Below the pieces are notes generated by a model that had not been told where the DNA came from, ran no database searches, and saw only the letters and a program-made list of their open reading frames with translations. Shown piece by piece: positions 61,588-64,000 of a stretch of DNA of 64,000 bases. Numbering within the stretch: the first letter of the stretch is position 1; every line of letters starts with the position of its first letter. The translations under genes were made by a program, and so were the position numbers. Source of the stretch: Lachnospiraceae bacterium (lineage in GTDB: Bacteria > Bacillota > Clostridia > Lachnospirales > Lachnospiraceae); contig SVEG01000014.1 of the NCBI GenBank assembly GCA_015057505.1, positions 17,670 to 81,669 of the forward strand, written 5' to 3'.

Positions 61588-62262
61588 TCACCTTTCCAAA
61601 TAATTCAAAATATCCATCGGCTTGTCCGCCTGTAAAAACTCCGGTTTGCGTCCTACAGGCTGCGTCGTTCCTTCCTGTAAGTACCATGTTGCCTGAATAG
61701 CCTTCATACCTAGTCTGCCTGCTGTCTCAAGCTCAAAGCTTCCGCCGTCCCCGACATAAACACACTCACCTGCGGTTACGCCAAGCTCCTTCATACACCT
61801 TTTGAAAATCTCTTCATCAGGCTTTGCAACTCCCTGCTCATACGAAAGATATGGTGCATCAAAATACGGAAAAAGTTCACTTTCCCGAATTACCTTCGTC
61901 TCCTCTGAGAAACAATTGCTTATCAAGCCTATAAGATAACCTTTTTCTTTCAGCGCTGAAAGCATCGGTATAATCTCCTCTTGTAAATGCTTAAAACATT
62001 CTACTTTCGCCGCAACACGCTTGTCCGTTATTGTCTTAAGAAGTTCTTCGGAATAACGGTTATTCTCTTTTAGGATACATGTAATTACTTCTTCGAATGT
62101 AATTTTACCTATAGAACGGTCATGTTCTGTCGGAGTCCAGATTTTCCGAAATTCAGTCTCCGTAATCCCGATATCCTTTGCCATCTGCGCACCAAAATAC
62201 AGCGGACTTTTATAATGTGTAATTAACGTTTCAAACATGTCAAAAATAACTGCTCGTGTCAT
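61588..62262 (-). CDS. HAD-family hydrolase
   Basis: A 224-residue HAD phosphatase: motif I FDMFETLITH (Asp nucleophile at 8), motif II SNCFSEE near 111, motif III/IV GVAKPDEEIF and YVGDGGSFE. The FDMFETL start is common in YjjG/haloacid-dehalogenase-like enzymes. GGAAGG lies 7 bases before the ATG used. Lies 6 bases upstream of GH43, probably one transcript; substrate unknown. Confidence 0.86.
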   Translation of the reverse strand: MTRAVIFDMFETLITHYKSPLYFGAQMAKDIGITETEFRKIWTPTEHDRSIGKITFEEVITCILKENNRYSEELLKTITDKRVAAKVECFKHLQEEIIPMLSALKEKGYLIGLISNCFSEETKVIRESELFPYFDAPYLSYEQGVAKPDEEIFKRCMKELGVTAGECVYVGDGGSFELETAGRLGMKAIQATWYLQEGTTQPVGRKPEFLQADKPMDILNYLER

Positions 62263-62291
62263 GATTTTGCCTTCCCTCACCTAAATAAAAA

Positions 62292-62906
62292 CTAAATTTC
62301 CCTGTTCCCAACAAATTGAGATTTGTCAAATTTCTTTTTATATAGTCCAAAAATTATATCATTCTTTCCAATATGTTTCATAGAATAGAAAAACATATAA
62401 ATGTCGGTATAACTTCCAAAAAAAGATAATATTAACAAATACAAGAAAACGATTTTTATAACACCGGTTGTAAAAATTGCCCCAAGACCAAGTAATACAA
62501 GAAAAACAGCAAATGGTAATATTAAACTTATCAAATGTTGTGGTAAATTGATATAACCGTTATATATAGCACTAACAGTCCCATGTCCGACTGTAATTAC
62601 ACATTTATTGTCAAGCATACCTTTTGATAAAGGAATTAAATGCAATATTTCATGTATTGGTGTAATGATTAGCAACCAAAACACAATACCACCAAGTATG
62701 ATAAAAATCAATGTTGGTATGTCAGCCATATCCCGCAATAATTGACGATAGGAAAAAGCAACAATTACAAGTACTATTGTTATGATAATATATATTATGC
62801 GAATATGTTTTTTGACTATATTCCAATCATACCATTTTGTATAACCATTTGTTTCAGATACATCGTAAGAAGCATAGTCGTAATTTGCATTTTTTAAAAT
62901 TCTCAT
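62292..62906 (-). CDS. DUF3267 zincin-like membrane protein
   Basis: A 204-residue membrane protein with about five helices and HEILH (about residues 105-109), the metal motif of DUF3267 putative zincin peptidases; SYTDIYM further on may supply another ligand. Related in layout to site-2-type membrane proteases. No partner sigma or anti-sigma gene adjacent. GGAG is distant from the ATG. Function unknown. Confidence 0.75.
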   Translation of the reverse strand: MRILKNANYDYASYDVSETNGYTKWYDWNIVKKHIRIIYIIITIVLVIVAFSYRQLLRDMADIPTLIFIILGGIVFWLLIITPIHEILHLIPLSKGMLDNKCVITVGHGTVSAIYNGYINLPQHLISLILPFAVFLVLLGLGAIFTTGVIKIVFLYLLILSFFGSYTDIYMFFYSMKHIGKNDIIFGLYKKKFDKSQFVGNREI

Positions 62907-62944
62907 AGTTACTTATATTTCACTCCTGTTTGCCAAATTCAAAT

Positions 62945-63337
62945 TTAATTAATCCTATCCCTAATCCTTTTTGCTATTTCAGCATTTACATATTTAGGCT
63001 CATCTCCATAAGTCCACCCGAAACCATCACCTGTATATCTCGGGAATATGTGCAGATGATAATGACCGACATCATTAAATTCTCCGCCGTTTTGCATAAT
63101 ACTATATCCGTTAGGTTTATATATTTCTTTCAAGGCAGATACTATTTTCTTTGATATTATCATCAAATGCGAAAGAGTTTCATCCGGCATTTCATCAACA
63201 TCAAGATAATGTTCTTTGGGAACAAGTAATATATGTCCTTCATTTATAGGTTCCATGTCCATAAATGCCATTACTAAATCATCTTCATAAACAATATCTG
63301 TTGCTATTTTTTCTTTATGGCAAAAAACACAATCCAT
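62945..63337 (-). CDS. HIT family protein
   Basis: A 130-residue HIT protein. CVFCHKE near the start gives a C-x2-C zinc knot; GHYHLHIFPR carries the HxHxH nucleotide-binding/catalytic triad. It hydrolyses or transfers nucleotide phosphates such as ApppA-type substrates. Start is the M35 methionine of the longer frame, with GGAGG 6 bases ahead. Typical Hint-like length. Confidence 0.92.
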   Translation of the reverse strand: MDCVFCHKEKIATDIVYEDDLVMAFMDMEPINEGHILLVPKEHYLDVDEMPDETLSHLMIISKKIVSALKEIYKPNGYSIMQNGGEFNDVGHYHLHIFPRYTGDGFGWTYGDEPKYVNAEIAKRIRDRIN

Positions 63338-63384
63338 CTTATACCTCCACATCCGTAATATCACTGAAAAAAAACTTTCTGCCG

Positions 63385-64000
63385 CTAAAAAATCCCCGGA
63401 ATTATAGTTGCAATAAACAGCCCTGCCGCAAACGAACACGCATTGGCAACAAAAGCATAAAGAACCGCCTTTTCTTTATGACGCTCTGTTTTGCTATATT
63501 TTCCAAACAAAAAACTGTATATAAATGCTTCTACTGCAAAAACAGCAATCTCAAGCAAAATATAGTTCCATACAAAAGCACGGCTTCCCTTAGTATAATT
63601 AATCATATTTAATGATACATTAAGAAGTACCTGCGTTATTACATTAATGCCTGCAATCACCAAAAGTAACTTTTTCTGTCCAAACTTAAATAAAAATGCT
63701 ATTAATATTTCAAGAATAATTGTTATAACAATACGACATACAAGAGAAATCGTCTCCCATGTATAATCATAACTTTTATCTGCCGTAAGAATCGCTTCTT
63801 TGCCAGCTTCATCAGAAGTTACGTTACCAATCTTGACGCCATCCATATCAACCGTGAAATAGCTGTCAAAGGCATATCTCTCGTAAATATCACTAACCGC
63901 ATATGTATCTGACTCCGGATAATAAAGCAAAATCTTAAATGACGACGGCGGATAATATGTCCAATTAAGCTGCTTCGTCTCACTGCAAAGCCATCCCCGC
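63385..64000 (-). CDS. Membrane protein of unknown function (partial, N-terminus beyond window)
   Basis: The frame is open from its stop at 63385 to the right edge, at least 204 residues, so the N-terminus is missing. The first visible part is an outer domain (YYPESDTYAVSDIYERYAFDS and TADKSYDYTWE); then about four membrane helices. I do not recognise the family. No catalytic motif seen. It lies 47 bases upstream of the HIT gene. Confidence 0.65.
   Translation of the reverse strand, partial: RGWLCSETKQLNWTYYPPSSFKILLYYPESDTYAVSDIYERYAFDSYFTVDMDGVKIGNVTSDEAGKEAILTADKSYDYTWETISLVCRIVITIILEILIAFLFKFGQKKLLLVIAGINVITQVLLNVSLNMINYTKGSRAFVWNYILLEIAVFAVEAFIYSFLFGKYSKTERHKEKAVLYAFVANACSFAAGLFIATIIPGIF

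Overview
This window looks like chromosome from an anaerobic, Gram-positive, low-GC Clostridia bacterium, most likely Lachnospiraceae. The pointers are an electron-bifurcating [FeFe] hydrogenase operon, YlmC/YmxH and RecU, an AUU-initiated infC-rpmI-rplT operon behind an attenuator leader, cytoplasmic plant-polysaccharide hydrolases (GH28, GH43), and families common in that group (DUF5688, DUF3737). Species cannot be named from sequence alone. Almost every gene is on the minus strand; only a small ferritin-like/DUF2383-like gene and pyk are on the plus strand. I see no integrase, transposase, phage gene or CRISPR array.

Layout by region. 1-6.4 kb: NUDIX (partial), dapB, rdgB-like, comB-like, small accessory proteins (VOC, two P-loop kinases, GNAT), an esterase. 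6.4-6.7 kb: an intergenic region with a perfect palindrome and a long structured hairpin. 6.7-9.9 kb: a putative sensory-hydrogenase operon (DRTGG, HATPase, HydS-like protein, DRTGG, PHP). 9.9-13.4 kb: a cytoplasmic GH28-like protein and a DUF3592 membrane protein. 13.5-18.6 kb: the hydrogenase operon hydC/HATPase/ferredoxin/hydB/hydA, with repeats around its promoter. 18.7-33.7 kb: housekeeping genes (Xaa-Pro aminopeptidase, DUF3737, rimO-pgsA-cinA, dtd, hisZ, recU, two pseudouridine synthases, YgiQ radical SAM, PAP2, DUF5688). 34-36 kb: pncA-pncB NAD salvage.

36-46.4 kb is the most unusual region: an ECF sigma factor overlaps a gene for a single-pass membrane protein whose outer part is a serpin fused to BspA-type leucine-rich repeats. 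Two paralogous solute-binding-type lipoproteins, a membrane-anchored protein of unknown function and an ABC-2-type exporter follow. I read the serpin protein as a possible protease-sensing anti-sigma factor. A three-segment RNA element before the second cistron could switch that cistron's ribosome-binding site on and off.

46.5-64 kb: efp, yqeG, nrdR, ylmC, a histidine phosphatase, a small HExxH protein, argD with ARG boxes, a Na+-pump beta subunit plus a 46-residue gamma-like protein behind a riboswitch-like leader, pyk, an HTH protein with a cysteine-bearing 15-residue solenoid repeat, tRNA-Asn and tRNA-Pro, the infC operon, two phospholipase-C-like proteins, GH43, a HAD phosphatase, a DUF3267 zincin, a HIT protein and a truncated membrane protein.
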